A stretch of 64,000 nucleotides of DNA. Source: Panax quinquefolius (Eukaryota; Streptophyta; Magnoliopsida; Apiales; Araliaceae). Below, piece by piece: positions 34,818-47,684 of this stretch. Made by a program: the position numbers and the translations under genes. The stretch is taken from NCBI GenBank assembly GCA_020205615.1, contig CM035173.1, forward strand, positions 54,941,800 to 55,005,799. Direction: 5' to 3'. The notes below the pieces were generated by a model. That model ran no database searches, was not told the origin of the DNA, and saw only the letters and a program-made list of their open reading frames with translations. The first letter of the stretch is position 1, and the number at the start of each line of letters is the position of its first letter.

Positions 34818-35776
34818 CTGAGAAGAAAAATGGAACAAAAAGGAAAAGGGTGAGCTCAACTAGCCCAGTAAAGAATATTAAGACTAAGATAATATACAAC
34901 AAATTATCGTTAGTCTTCAACAGGGAAAAATCTAATAGAATACAATACACAATAAATTTTAAATCAATATTCGCAGCGGAAATAATAATTCATTAGAAGA
35001 GTTAAGTAGATAATGCAAACTACTATCTTCTATGTATGAATTTAAAAGTTCATCGCTCTATCTTTTATCCCTCAGTAACATCAATCAATATACATCCGAA
35101 TCAAATATTCATCTTTGCACTACAGTGCCAAAGATATTCATCGATTGGTCATGTTCATCTAAACACTGCTCATCTTTGCACTACTACCAAAGATATTCTT
35201 CAGAAATCATTCATCTTTGCACTACAGTGCCAAAGATATTCAATAATATCATCATTTAAGACCGAGGATGATGAAAAATATTTTTAAAGAAACGAATCCA
35301 AAGAAACAAAATGACAAGGATTAAGGATTAAGGATTCATACTTTGTTTTATCCATGTTCAAAATACCTCAAAAATAATCATAGTGGTGTAAAATTCAAGA
35401 ATGATCAAAACATGGATACAATCAAAGCTAGTATCCGTAATAATATATTTTGACACAAAAGAAGAAATTTTATTTTTCGGTGAATTGTGTCAGATATCGT
35501 GAATAGTCTTAGTATCGTGAATAGTAACTCAAACACCAAAAGATAGAAAATTCCCAAAAAAAACATCTTCACGCTTCATGAATAGTACTCGTGAATAGTA
35601 ACTCGTGAATAGTAACTCATGAATAGTAACTCGTGAATAGTAACTCATGAATAGTAACTCATGAATAATAACCCCGACATGAAAAAGTTCCAAATTTGAT
35701 AAAAAGTTTCAACCAATATTTCAGCATAATGATATTGAAGAAATAATATCATTTGAGAAGAAAATAACATCCCTTA
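34818..35776 (-). other. Predicted LTR intron, element E 3' LTR (959 nt)
   Basis: Donor GAG|GTAAGGG, CTCACCC branch-point candidate, pyrimidine tract, TTCTCAG|G. In the 5' LTR the donor at 43,225 is intact, but the acceptor reads CGG instead of CAG at 42,285-42,287, so it is either lost there or miscalled. Confidence 0.5.
35577..35675 (-). repeat. 15-bp tandem repeat in element E 3' LTR
   Basis: Plus-strand unit GTGAATAGTAACTC or ATGAATAGTAACTC, about seven copies; a second array is at 43,037-43,120 in the 5' LTR and a short version (GTGAATAGTGCCGTATAC) in B at 3,665-3,715. It lies inside the predicted intron. Confidence 0.8.
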
Positions 35777-37299
35777 CCTCGAAAGATTAGTACTTCTAGC
35801 TGGAATACCGGATATAGTGCTGAAGGGAACTTGCACCGTCTAACAATACTCAAAGTATACTCAAAATACTCACAAGAATACGCTCGATAATATAGAGAGA
35901 GAAAACTTCAGTTTCTGGTGTGATTTTCAATTCTAACCTAAGCACCCTATTTATAGGAAATTGCTTAGAACACCAAAGCAGAAAATTTAATAAATTAATA
36001 ATATAATTATATAAATTTCCTACGCATGCCTAGAATCTGATTTCAGCCATCAAACACATGCCACATTCTAGAAAAAGTAAGAAAAACGTTTTTCTAATTT
36101 TAAATATTTTAAACTTCCAAAAATCAATTATTTCGGAGCTTCGAACTTCAATAATTCATAATAAATAGCCCTTTCATCAGAAAATTCGAATCTCGCGAGT
36201 TTTTATAGGAAATTCAATTCTCTACAACTTTACAGAAGAAAGTTTTTCCAAATTCCAAATAGAAATTGACCAAAATCCACAAACGGACGATTTTACAAGC
36301 TATAATCAAATTTCAGTCAATAAATGGGGTCCACCGACATGTTTAACATGTTTTAAACATTTATTGCAACAAAAATACTCTACCTCCTCGTATACTCATA
36401 TATCCCACATTCGTTGTAAAAATATCACCATTATTATATTATTAAAATATAATAATATATTTAAATGAATTATTTTATCAGAAAAAGATAAAATTTCAAT
36501 TTTCAACAATTGTCACATTAAAAATTTTCTCCATCTATATCCATATAAAATCAATATTTTCCTCATCATATGAATCAATAATTAATTATTCACAAATAAT
36601 ATTACAGAAATCACAATATCGACAACCGTGCGGCTCCCAAGAAAGAGGGGCTTTCCAATAAGAATTTCTCCTTCTCAAGGCCAATTAGGTGACCAAACCT
36701 CTCCTTAGATGTAACTTTCTAGACATTGCCAATAATGTTATCTAATAATATTATTCAGATAATATGAATTATTGCTTCGATAATGAAAAATACCGTAATA
36801 ATGACAATTATCAAACAACAAACAAATATAAAATATCAACGTAGCAATTATTAAATCAATAAAATATCAATAAGAATTATCGTAACCATTATTGAGTAGT
36901 GCCTTCTTACGTAAGAATCAATAATTGGTGCAATACCGCAAATGCACCGTGTTTTAACCAATTTGAGTATTTTAACAAAGATAATTGTGAATAACTACGC
37001 CGTTATTTTTAAACAACTTATATTTGTCGCTTTCTTCATCCAATCGCTCACATGGGGCCCACACATGGTCATGCTACTCATCGCATTTAATATTCCCCGA
37101 CAAGCGTTTAATATTCCACGACCAAACGAATATTCCCCGACAACAATGAATATTTTATAACCACTTGCTTATTTTGAAGTATTTATGTATTTTACCCTTA
37201 ACTATCCACATTAATCAAATCAACCCTTACTATTTCAAAATAATAAATAGAGAAAATTAAATTTCATTAATAATAAGTTGGGGTCTTACAACCTCCCTC

Positions 37300-37860
37300 C
37301 TTATGAAATTTCGTCCTCGAAATCGACGTGACGACACACAGTGTTTCAAAAGGTGAGGATACCTCGCTTTCATTTCCATTTCCAATTCCCAGTGTCATTT
37401 CCTCTATAGCATGATTCCTCCACAAAACTTTAACTTGTGGTATGACCTTTCATGCGTAGGGACATGCTCCTTCCTATCTAAGATCTTGACAGTACCTCCT
37501 CATACGTTAAGTCTTGGCTATCTCGTCCTGGTTTCTAACTCAATAACGTGGTTTGGGTCTTTCACATATTTACGAAGTACGATATGTGAATCACATTATG
37601 AACACGAGACATACTTTGAGGTAATGCGAGTCTATAGGCTACATTTCCTACTCGGTCAAGAATTTGAAATGGACCAATAAATCGTGGATTGAGCTTTCCT
37701 CTCTTCCCAAATCTTGTAACTCCCTTCCATGGAGCAACTCGCAACAATACATGATCCCCTACACTAAATTCCACGTCCTTTCGATGAAGATCCGCATAAC
37801 TCTTTTGTCGATCTTGTGCCGTTTGTATACGTTGTCGAATCATTTGGATCTTTTCCGTAG
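37300..37860 (-). pseudogene. pol: Element E integrase C-terminus and chromodomain
   Basis: The stretch 37,562-37,843 gives the integrase C-terminal region (QKSYADLHRKDVEFSVGDHV, WKGVTRFGKRGKLNPRFIGP, AYRLALPQSMSRVHNV). Downstream the chromodomain is readable in shifted frames (WELEMEMKARYPHLL type) before the polypurine tract at 37,291-37,305. Confidence 0.87.
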
Positions 37861-39130
37861 TTATACGTACTAACTCGGTCCTAACAATGTTGCTTCACCC
37901 ACCTCGTCCCAACATACCGAGAGCGACACTTTCGTCCATATAATGCTTCAAATGGAGCCACACCTATACTTGCTCGATAACTTGTTGTTGTAGGAGAATT
38001 CTACCAATGGTAAATACTTATCCCAACCGCCTTGAAGTCTAGGACACGTAGTCTTAATAAATCTTCAAGAGTTTAAATAGTCCTTTCGATTGTCCCAATC
38101 TGCTTGAGGATGGTATGTCAATCAATAAATAAATCCGCGCCCATAGCTTTTTGCAAGCTAACCCAAAATCTTGAAGTGAATCTTGGGTCACGATCCAAAC
38201 TATGGATACAGTGCATGCCATGCAACCTCACAATCTCATTCACGTACATACTAGCAAGACGTTCAAGTGAATAAGTCTCCGTGTCGGCAAGAAATGAGCG
38301 GACTTGGTTAATCTATCAACAATAACCCAAATAGCATTGATGCCCGAGAAACCGTAGAAGAAGACCCGAACGAAATCCATGGTTATGTGTTCCCACTTCC
38401 ATTTCGTAATCTCAAGTGGTTGCAACGGATCCTTAGGTACTAGATGCTCCGCCTTTACACGCTGACAAGTTAAACACATTGAGATAAACTTTGCAATCTC
38501 TTTCTTCATATTGTTCCATCAAAATGTATGTCAAGATCACGATACATTTTAGTACTTCCAGATGGATTGCAAATGGTGTATCAGTGTGCCTCCATCATAA
38601 TCTTGTACTTCAAATCGTGTCGTTAGGAACACAAAGTCTAGAGTGGACTCAAGTATTCCTTCTTCATCAATTCTCGCTCTAATAGCTCCTTCTTGTACTT
38701 TCTTCTTCATACGCGATCAGCTCCGGCCTGGGTGGCTTGAGCAACCTTAACTTTTTCTATTAAAGTTGGCTCTACGCAGATACTTGACATCATCGCACTC
38801 GCTCCTGCATATGATCTTCTACTCAACGCGTCACTACCACGCTCGCTTTTCCGGGATGGTATTGAATAGTGTGGTCGTAGTCTTTCAATAGCTCGAGCCA
38901 ACGTCATTGCCGCATGTTGAGTTCTTTTTTAGTGAAAAATATTTAAGGCTTTTATGGTCTAATATATCTCCACTTTCTCCCCATATAGATAGTGCCTCCA
39001 TATCTTTAGCGCGAAATGATCACCGCTAACTCTAGATCATGAGTAGGATAATTCCTCTCATACTCTTTAAGTTGTCGCGAGGCATAGGCTATGACTTTCC
39101 CACGTTGCATGAGAACACATCCTAACCCTT
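37861..39130 (-). pseudogene. pol: Element E RNase H end and integrase core
   Basis: Pieces at 38,707-38,907 (linker SRRSYAGASAMMSS) and 38,240-38,509 ([48 protein letters not shown]). HHCC and the first catalytic Asp are recognisable. The second Asp and Glu regions (about 38,190 and 38,090) are present but frame-shifted. The CTATG site used by C in element B is intact here near 39,090. Confidence 0.87.
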
Positions 39131-40130
39131 TTCCTCAAGCATCACAGAGATAACAAATCCATCCGAACCAGATGGTATTGTTAGAACAGTCTTAGAAATA
39201 AGTCTCCTCTTAAGCTCTTGGAAACTTTTCTCGCATTCTTCGCTCCAAATGAATTTTGTATCCTTCCGAGTTAGCCGAAGTTAATGGAGTAGCGATTCGA
39301 GAAAACCCTTCCACGAATCTCCGATAATAACCAAATTAAGCCCAAAAGCTACGTGCTTGATCACCGACTTCGGTTGATCCCAACTTTGTATTGCTTCAAT
39401 CTTCACGGATCAACAGATACTCCATGTTTCGACACCACGTGCCCAAGGAATGCTACTTCCTCGCCGTAACTTGCATTTCTTTAATTTGGCATATAGTTTG
39501 TTTTCACGAAGCCTTTGAGTACCAAATTCAAATGGTGCTCATGATCTTCACGACTTTTGGAATATATAAGGATGTCATCAATAAAGACAACAACAAAACG
39601 ATCCAAATATTCCTTGAATACTCGGTTCATCATATCCATGAAAGTCATTAGGAGCATTAGTCATCCGAAAGACATGACTAAGAATTCATAATGCCCGCAT
39701 CGAGGAGTTTTAAAGGCGCCTTTGGAATATCCTCGCCTCTAATCTTCAAATGATGATATCCGAATCGAAGATCGATTTTGAAAAGAATTGTGCCCTTGCA
39801 ATCGGTCAAACAAGTCATCAATACGAGGTAGAGGATACCTATTCTTGATGGTGACATGGTTCAATTCCCCGATAGTCAATACAAAGTTGCATACTCGCCT
39901 TTTCTTCTTTACAAATAAAATAGAGCACCCCAAGGAGATGTACTAGACGAATGAAACCGATGTCCAATAATTCCTCGTAGTGGACCTTTAACTCCACGAA
40001 GTTCAATAGGAGCCATTCGATATGGGGTTTAAAAATGGGCTTTGTACCAGGTTCAAGATCAATAAAGAATTCAACTTCACGCTACGGGGTACCGGAAGTT
40101 CTTCGAAATACGCCGGAAAGTCAATAACAA
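39131..40130 (-). pseudogene. pol: Element E reverse transcriptase and RNase H start
   Basis: The conserved order matches B: GCSILFVKKK (39,933), [22 protein letters not shown], then MSFG and FIDD regions near 39,680 and 39,590, and the FVIYSDAS region near 39,150. No frame stays open for more than about 65 codons. Confidence 0.85.
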
Positions 40131-40739
40131 CAGAATATTATTCAAATTTGACGTGTCTTTATTCAAATCCATAACATGGGCTAAGAAAGCTTGACATCCG
40201 CTTTTCAATAAACGAATAGCTTTATGATTAGATATGATGATGATTGATTTTAATGGTTTAGTTGCTTGAATTGCATAACAAAGTTGGTTAGGAATATGAA
40301 AACAAACAACCTTACGAAAACAATCAATTTTGGCATGATGAGTAGTTAACCAATCAATCCCTAAAATCACATCAAAAGCAAGTATCTTTAAAGAGATAAG
40401 GTCAACAGTAAGGTGATGGTGCCAACTTGAATCAAACAAGATTTATAAACAAAGGATGTGATGAAAGTTTCTCCTAACGGAGTTTCCACAGATAGGTCAA
40501 AGTCTAATTTCTCCTGAGTCAAGTTTAAACGCTGAGCACATGCAGGAGAGATAAATGAATGGGTAGCACCTTCAGATCAAGTAAGGTATAAACTTCGCAA
40601 GAATTTATAAATAGCTTACCCGTGATCACCTCGTTTGGGTTCCTCGCATTATGACCAATCACAACAAACGCTTCTTCCTAATCGTTGACTTTGACTTTTT
40701 GGGGACGATCTTTTGAGTCACCGTCCCACTGAACTAGGT
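40077..40739 (-). pseudogene. pol: Element E protease and linker
   Basis: A clean piece 40,077-40,439 gives VDLISLKILAFDVILGIDWL and TTHHAKIDCFRKVVCFHIPN, the C-terminal protease signature; the DTG region is near 40,570 in another frame. The protease-RT linker follows. Confidence 0.86.
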
Positions 40740-41835
40740 TTCACTCGTATAATCTCGAGCGATATGTCCTTCCTTTCCACAATTATAGCATACCTTGAAT
40801 CATTGTGGGGCGCTTTGACCGATATGTCCCTCTTTTCGCATTTGTAGCATATGAATGGGTGGTCGTTCTCCTCCCTTAGAACCAGATTCTTGCCCAAGAC
40901 CGCTCGCCTTCATATGGTCGTTGTTAAATCTTCTCTTTTAAAATCTCCTCCCGACTCGCTTCTTCTATTTTCATATGGCTATGATTACCACCAGAGTGGT
41001 AACCATTTTTGTCCGTCTGCTTTCTTTCTCCGGGTTATCATTATTCTCATTGATCGCTATCTCTGGTACAATCTCGTTTATGGTCCCTTAGTTGACCGTA
41101 CTCGTTATCTCGTTCTAATAATTGAGCCTCGCTTACAACATCCGAATAGAGAGAAAATTTATGAGAAATGAGATATTGTCGTATCTTGGGTTTCAAACCT
41201 CTCAAAAACATCCGCATATACGCTCCTCATTCTCCACCGAATGAGGTGCAAACTCGATAACTCGCAAACTTTGCCTCGTCTCGAGACACCGCTACGTTGT
41301 TTTGTTCTAATCTAATGAACTCCACTTCCTTCATATGACGAACACTTTCGTGAAAGTATTTGTTATTAAATAATTTCTGAAATGTCTCCCAAGACATGTT
41401 GAGTGCGGTTGGATGGGTACGCTTCACGCAGACTCCCACCAAAGAGTTTTGCCTCGCCACGTAACATAAAGGTGGCGAATGGAACCTTCGTTCTTCCGTG
41501 CATCCCAAGACATTGAATATCTTGGTAATTTGCTTGACCCATGTTTCCGCCATGATCGGATCCGCTTTCCCTTAAATTCTCGTGGCCCCTACTCTTTGAA
41601 TCGCTTAATTGTGACAACCCGTGAATTGCTATCATTTCCTCCTCAGATTTTGAACACGAGTCTCCTCGTGCGATTTTGCATGAACGCAAAAAGCTTCTAA
41701 ACATCCCCTCGCTCATCATCTCGCTTTCGGTGGTGTTGTTCACAGAGGAACATTGCCACTGTTGCACGCTCTCCTCATTGGTGAGTACAAAGCGTCTCCA
41801 CGGTCTCATTTCCATTGTTAATATTCTCATGACAT
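40740..41835 (-). pseudogene. gag: Element E gag
   Basis: The start is placed at ATG 41,835, where B has ATGTCGACTGAGAATG; E has lost the CTG part, which shifts the frame at once. The gag core is readable at 41,366-41,820 and 41,227-41,553 (IQCLGMHGRTKVPFATFMLR, YFHESVRHMKEVEFIRLEQN). CCHC knuckle codons lie at about 40,780-40,860. Confidence 0.84.
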
Positions 41836-42010
41836 TCTCAAATACCGTCATAAAATAAGGGTTAATTAAGGAAATCAATATATCACATAATATCCTTATA
41901 TAGTGACCAACTAAAAAAATAAGCTTAGGTAGGACACACTAGTGAAGGATTTATTCGTCTCTCCCCTCCTAGTTCTATTCCCCGATCTCAGCCAGAGATC
42001 ATATCCCTAA

Positions 42011-42022
42011 GCTCTGATACCA
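42011..42022 (-). promoter_or_regulatory. Primer-binding site, element E
   Basis: Minus-strand TGGTATCAGAGC, a perfect match to the tRNA-Met type, two bases from the 5' LTR. Confidence 0.92.
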
Positions 42023-42024
42023 AC

Positions 42025-44745
42025 TGTGACACCCCGAAAATAGGTATACATCACCTATTCTGAGTTGTCAATACATGGTACAGAAAGAACTACAACTTTA
42101 TTATTACAACCGTAAAACTGTGAGTTTGACTACAAATATTATCTTCTAGACAATATCTATACTCAAATAAATCCTCATCACATTTATTGATACATTATTT
42201 TACAAAAATGGTGAGGACTACTAAACAATTCTTTCTAAAACCTTCATTCCATACCCCGACTGCACTCGCTTATATTCTCGCCTCCCGAGAAGAAAAATGG
42301 AACAAAAAGGAAAAGGGTGAGCTCAACTAACCCAAAGAAAAGAATATTATGACTAAGATAATATACAACAAATTATCGTTAGTCTTCAACAGGAAAAATC
42401 TAATAGAATACAATACACAACAAATTTTAAATCAATATTCGCAATGGAAATAATAATTCATTAGAAGAGTTAAGTAGAGAATGCAAACTACTATCTTCTA
42501 TGTATGAATTTAAAAGTTCATCGCCTATCTTTTATCCCTATAACATCAATCAATATACATCTGAATTAAATATTCATCTTTGCACTACAGCCAAAGATAT
42601 TCATCGATTAATCATGTTCATCTAAACACTGCTCATTTTTGCACTACTACCAAAGATATTCTTCAGAAATCATTCATCTTTGCACTACGCTGCCAAAGAT
42701 ATTCAATAATATCATCATTTAAGACCGAGGATGATGAAAAATATTTTTAAAAAACGAATCCAAAGAAAACAAAATGACAAGGATTAAGGTTTAAGGATTT
42801 GTACTTTGTTTTATCCATGTTCAAAAATACCTCAAAAATAATCATAGTGGTGTAAAATTCAAGAATGATCAAAACATGGATACAATCAAAGCTAGTATCC
42901 AGAATAGATATTTTGGACAAAAAGAAGAAATTTTATTTTTCGGTGAATTGTGCCGTATACGTGAATAGTGTCGTATACGTGAATAGTAACTCCGACACCA
43001 AATGATAGAAATTTCCCAAAAAAACATCTTCACGCTTCATGAATAGTACTCGTGAATAGTAACTCGTGAATAAGTAACTCATGAATAGTAACTCATGAAT
43101 AAGAACTCATGAATAGTAACCCGATATGAAAAAGTTCCAAATTTGATAAAAAGTTTCAACTAATATTTCAAAGATAATGATATTGAAGAAATAATATCAT
43201 TTGAGAAGAAAATAACATCCCTTACCTCGAAAGATTAGTACTTCTAGTTTGAATACTGGATATAGTCTTTGAGGGAACTTGCACCGCCTAACAATACTCA
43301 AAGTATACTCAAAATACTCACAAGAATACGCTCGATAATATAGAGAGAAAAACTTCGGCTTTACGGTGTGATTTTCAATTCTAACCCAAGCACCCTATTT
43401 ATAGAAATTGCTTAGAACACCAAAAAGCGTAAAATTTAATAAATTAATAATATAATTATATAAATTTCCTACGCATGCCTAGAATCTGATTTCAGCCATC
43501 AAACACATGCCACATTCTAGAAAAAGTAAGAAAAAACGTTTTTCTAATTTTAAATATTTTAAACTTCCAAAAATCAATTATTTCGGAACTTCAATAATTC
43601 ATAATAAATAGACCTTGAATCAGAAAATTCGAATCTCGCGAGTTTTTATAGGAAATTCAATTCTCTACAACTTTGCAGAAGAAAGTTTTTCCAAATTCCA
43701 AATAAAAATTAACCGAAATCCACAAACTGAGACGATTTTAAAAGCTATAATCAAATTTCAAATCAATAAATGGGGTCCAATTTACATGTTTAACATGTTT
43801 TAAACATTTATTGCAACAAAAAATACTCTACCTCCTCAGTATACTCATATATCCCACATTCGTTGTAAAAATATCACCATTATTATATTATTAAAATATA
43901 ATAATATATTTAAATGAATTATTTTATCGTAAAAGATAAAATTTCAATTTTCAACAATTGTCACATTAAAAATTTTCTCCATCTATATCCACATAAAATC
44001 AATATTTTTCTCACCATATGAATCAATAATTAATTATTCACAAATAATATTACGTAATCACAATATTGACAACCGTGCAATTCCTAAGAAGAGGGGCTTT
44101 CCAATAAGAATTTCTCCTTCTTGGTAGCAATTAGGTGACCAAACCTCTCCTTAGATGTAACTTTCTAGACATTGCCAATAATGTTATCTAATAATATTAT
44201 TCAGATAATATGAATTATTGCTTCGATAATGAAAAATACGTGTAATGACAATTATTGAAACAACAAAATATATATAAAATATCAATGCAAAGAATTATTA
44301 AATCAATAAAATAATCGAATAAGAATTATCGTAACCATTATCGAGTAGTGCCTTCTTACGTAAGAATCAATAATTGGTGCAATACTGGTAATGCTTCTTG
44401 TGTTTTAACCAATTTAGTATTTTAACAAGATAATCTGGAATAACTCTGCCGTTATTTTTAAACAACTTATATTTGTCGCTTTTCTTCATCCAATCGCTTT
44501 TGGGTTATGGGGCCCACACATGGTCATTGCATTTAATTTAATATTCCCCTATTCTGAAAGATTTAATATTCCACGACCAAACGAATATTCCCCGACAACA
44601 ATGAATATTTTATAACCACTTGCTTATTTTGAAGTATTTGCGTATTTTACCCTTAACTATCCACATTAATCAAATCAACCCTTACTATTTCAAAATAATA
44701 AATAGAGAAAATTAAATTTCATTAATAATAAGTTGGGGTCTTACA
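42025..44745 (-). mobile_element. Element E 5' LTR
   Basis: 2,721 bp. Its terminus reads GGGGTGTCACA on the minus strand. TATA 43,396-43,403, donor GAG|GTAAGGG at 43,225, acceptor position 42,285 changed (CGG). Loop hairpins lie near 42,573, 42,634 and 42,677, with variable bases at the CAGG site of the loop. Confidence 0.92.
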
Positions 44746-44750
44746 TGCAC
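44746..44750. repeat. Target-site duplication TGCAC, right copy (element E)
   Basis: Partner of 34,554-34,558. Confidence 0.95.
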
Positions 44751-45806
44751 CACCTCCCCTAATAGTAAATAATGTGAATCAATAGTAAATCATGTGAATC
44801 AATAGTTCTAAACATGTGAAAATACGAATTACAGTATAATAACTCTTTCTATACCTCCATTTTTAACTTAGTCATTCAAGTATTATCAATCTTGCACCAA
44901 CTCCCCTAATAGTACAAGAATGTGAATCAATAATACACACATGTGAACAAATAGTTATAATCATGTGAATTAATAGCAATTAATTGCTCATTTATCCGGT
45001 TAATTACCTAATTAGTCAGTATAACTTCCAGACATCAATTAATATAGAAATAAATATCGATTTCCACTAACACTAATAATTCCAACACAATGGAACTATC
45101 AATTTCATCTTTAATCAACACGAACTTATTCATCATTAATATTATAATTCATAATATTTAACAACCAGATCATTCCCAGGAAAGAGGGGACTTTCCGATA
45201 AGGATTTCTCCTTATTGGCACGCAATTAGATGATCAAACCTCTCCTTGACAGATCTTCTAGACATTATCAATATTGCAAATAATAATATGAATATCTTTG
45301 TTATCTCAGTTATTGATTTAATAATATTACATATTATACAAATGATACTATGATAATAATTGAATCAATAATATGAGAGATATGATGCGTGAATTATCAT
45401 GAGCATAATTGAGTATAACCGAGTGACTTCTCACGTAAGCATTAATAACTAATACTGTGTGCTACTATGCAACCACGCCATTATCGCATTTTTTTACTAC
45501 CGGTAGTTCAACAGCTTTTAATGGTAACACTTTCGTAGTTATTTTAATAAAAGATAATTACATTGTTTTCTTACTACTACCAATACTTCATTGTGGGGTC
45601 CACTAATGATTGTCTTGTCGTATCTAATATTCCCGCTTAAAACGAATATTCCCCGACCAATCGAATATTATATAACCACTTGCTTACTTTGAAAAATTTG
45701 TAAATATTACCCACAACTATAAGATTATATCAAATCAACACCATAATATTCAAAAAAAATATTTCGAGAAACTTAAATCTTTATTCATAAAATCTGGGGT
45801 CTCGCA
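44751..45806 (-). mobile_element. Element D LTR, U3 piece with outer terminus
   Basis: U3 of the D LTR on the minus strand, ending TGCGAGACCCC at 45,806 (variant of TGTAAGACCCC). It has GAATATTC at 45,644 and GAATATTA at 45,663 (19-bp step), and the two U3 hairpins at 45,179-45,196 (GGAAAG/CTTTCC) and 45,195-45,218 (arms of 10 bp, GAAA loop on the minus strand). Because D is minus-strand and its U3 end is on the right, this is its 5' LTR or a solo LTR. Confidence 0.85.
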
Positions 45807-46379
45807 TTTTTGGTCAAAATTATTTTTGGTACAATATTATTTTTGAATTTTACTCCACAAAGCAGTATCATGTTGACAATTTGGACGTTATTGATTTCTG
45901 GATAAATTAAATTATAAATCTTTAAAATTTATCCTTGAACTTGTTTTATTGAATTCTTTTATCATTGTCTCCTTCCTCGTGTTTATATTATGTTGAAAGT
46001 CATCTGTGGCCTGTAGTGCATAGATGGACTTGGTATGATTATGACCAGGGATTATTCAGTATAATCATGACCATAATGTTGCAAATGATGTGGTAAAAGT
46101 TCTCATTGGCCCGTAGTGCATTGATGGACAGTTGTTGGCATGATCATAACCATTGATGAATACACGAATATCCTTGGCCCGTAGTGCATGGATAATTCGT
46201 GGTCGTGATACTAATGAATATCCTTGGCCGTAGTGTAGGGGTGATTAGATGATGTGGATTATTTATTAAGTTGAGTCTCAGCGATAAAAGTGATGAAAAA
46301 CCTTTTAAATCATAAAAGATAGTAGATATCATGCTCTACTTGACTCTTCTAATGGATTGCTTATTCCGTTGCAGTTAAT
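45807..46379 (+). mobile_element. Element F 5' LTR remnant
   Basis: Matches the part of F's 3' LTR from about 50,540 to 51,055. The first 30 bases are diverged; clear homology begins at TTGAATTTTACTCC. Loop hairpins lie at 46,001-46,026, 46,103-46,124 and 46,170-46,193, each paired like its 3' LTR counterpart. The LTR stops at about 46,379, about 400 bp short of its end, and joins pol directly. Its upstream part is expected left of the window if D inserted here; that cannot be checked. Confidence 0.8.
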
Positions 46380-47684
46380 CTCGATGAAAAAGGAATACTT
46401 CAAGTCAACTCTAGATTTTGTGTTCCTAACGACCCTGATTTAAAGTTTAAAATCATGATGGAGGCGCACAACACACCGTTTGTAATCCATCTTGGGAGTA
46501 CCAAAATGTATCGTGATCTTCGACATACATTTTGGTGGAGCAATATGAAGAGAGAGATAGCGCTGTTTATCTCAAGGTGTATAACTTGTCAACGAGTCAA
46601 GGCGGAGCATCAAGTACCAAAAGGTCCATTGCAACCACTTGAAATTCCAGAATGGAAGTGGGAACACATTACCATGGATTTCGTTACTGGTCTTCCCAAG
46701 GTTTCTCAAGGCATAGATGCAAATTGGGTCATTGTTGATAGATTTACCAAGTCTGCTCAATTTTTACCAATACGAGAAACTTATACACTTGAACGTCTTG
46801 CTCGTATGTACATAAACCAGATTGTAAGACTGGATGGTATGCCAGTATCCATAGTTTCTGATCGAGACCCAAGATTCACTTCACGATTTTGGGTTAGTTT
46901 GCAAAAAGCTATGGGCACAGATTTACGATTTAGTTCGGCATGTCATCCTCAGACCGACGGACAATTAGAGAGGACTATTCAAACTCTTGAAGATTTATTA
47001 AGACTCTGTGTCCTTGACTTCCAGGGAAGTTGGGACAAGTTCTTACCATTGGTGGAGTTTTCATACAACAACAGTTATCAAGCAAGTATTGGCATGGCTC
47101 CATTCGAGGCGTTGTATAGAAGAAAGTGTCGTTCTCCAGTATGCTAGGATGAGGTGGGTGAAGCAACGTTGTTGGGACCAGAGTTGGTACGTATGACTAC
47201 GAAAAAGATTCAAATGATCCGACAACGTATAAAAACCTCACAAGACCAACAAAAGAGTTATGCTGATCTTCATCGAAAGGATGTGGAATTTTATATTGGA
47301 GATCATGTGTTGTTACGTGTTGCTCCGTGGAAAGGAGTTACGAGATTTGGAAAGAGAGTAAAGCTTAATCCTCAATTCATTGGCCCATTTTTATTCCTCG
47401 ATCGAGTAGGAACTATGGCCTATAGACTCACTTTACTGCCAAGTATGTCTCGTGTTCATAACATTTTTCACATATCTATATTACATAAATATGTGAAAGA
47501 CCCAAACCACATTATTGAGCTAGAACCGGACGAAATAGCGGAAGATTTAATGTATAAAGAGGTTCCTATTAAAATCTTGGATAAGAAGGAGCATATTTTA
47601 CGCTCTAAGGTTATACCTCAAGTTAGAGTTTTTTTGGAGAAACCACGATGTTGAGGAAATAACCTGGGAGTTAGAATCTAAAAT
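46380..47684 (+). pseudogene. pol: Element F integrase and chromodomain, copy 1
   Basis: Begins LDEKGILQVNSRFCVPND just before the zinc-binding module. HHCC is complete (HNTPFVIH ... [11 protein letters not shown]). The catalytic triad is intact: Asp in HITMDFVTG, Asp in VSDRDPRF, Glu in GQLERTIQ. One in-frame TAG (47,145-47,147, expected TGG in VCWDEVGE) is the only break until a shift in a T-run near 47,630, in the chromodomain. This is the best-preserved integrase in the window. gag, protease, RT and RNase H are missing in front of it. Confidence 0.92.

Larger units (their letters stand above)
34559..37290 (-). mobile_element. Element E 3' LTR
   Basis: 2,732 bp, minus. TATA 35,948-35,955, donor GAG|GTAAGG at 35,776, acceptor CTCAG|G at 34,818 (predicted intron 959 nt). 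Three loop hairpins at 35,111-35,135, 35,172-35,194 and 35,213-35,237. A 15-bp repeat (CTATTCACGAGTTA on the minus strand) runs about seven times at 35,577-35,675. GAATATTC lies at 37,128 with two variants upstream at similar steps. Confidence 0.92.
34559..44745 (-). mobile_element. Element E: full-layout Del/Tekay-type chromovirus, minus strand
   Basis: 10,187 bp between TGCAC duplications. 5' LTR 42,025-44,745, primer site 42,011-42,022, gag, protease, RT, RNase H, integrase, chromodomain, polypurine tract, 3' LTR 34,559-37,290. Internal 4,734 bp, almost the size of B's. Closely related to B but with a diverged LTR. The coding region is complete in order but broken in every domain, largely by single-base shifts at CAG/CTG sites. 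Confidence 0.95.

Noticed and set aside
45807..45811. TTTTT as target duplication of element D
   Set aside because: The partner would lie left of the window, so it cannot be tested.
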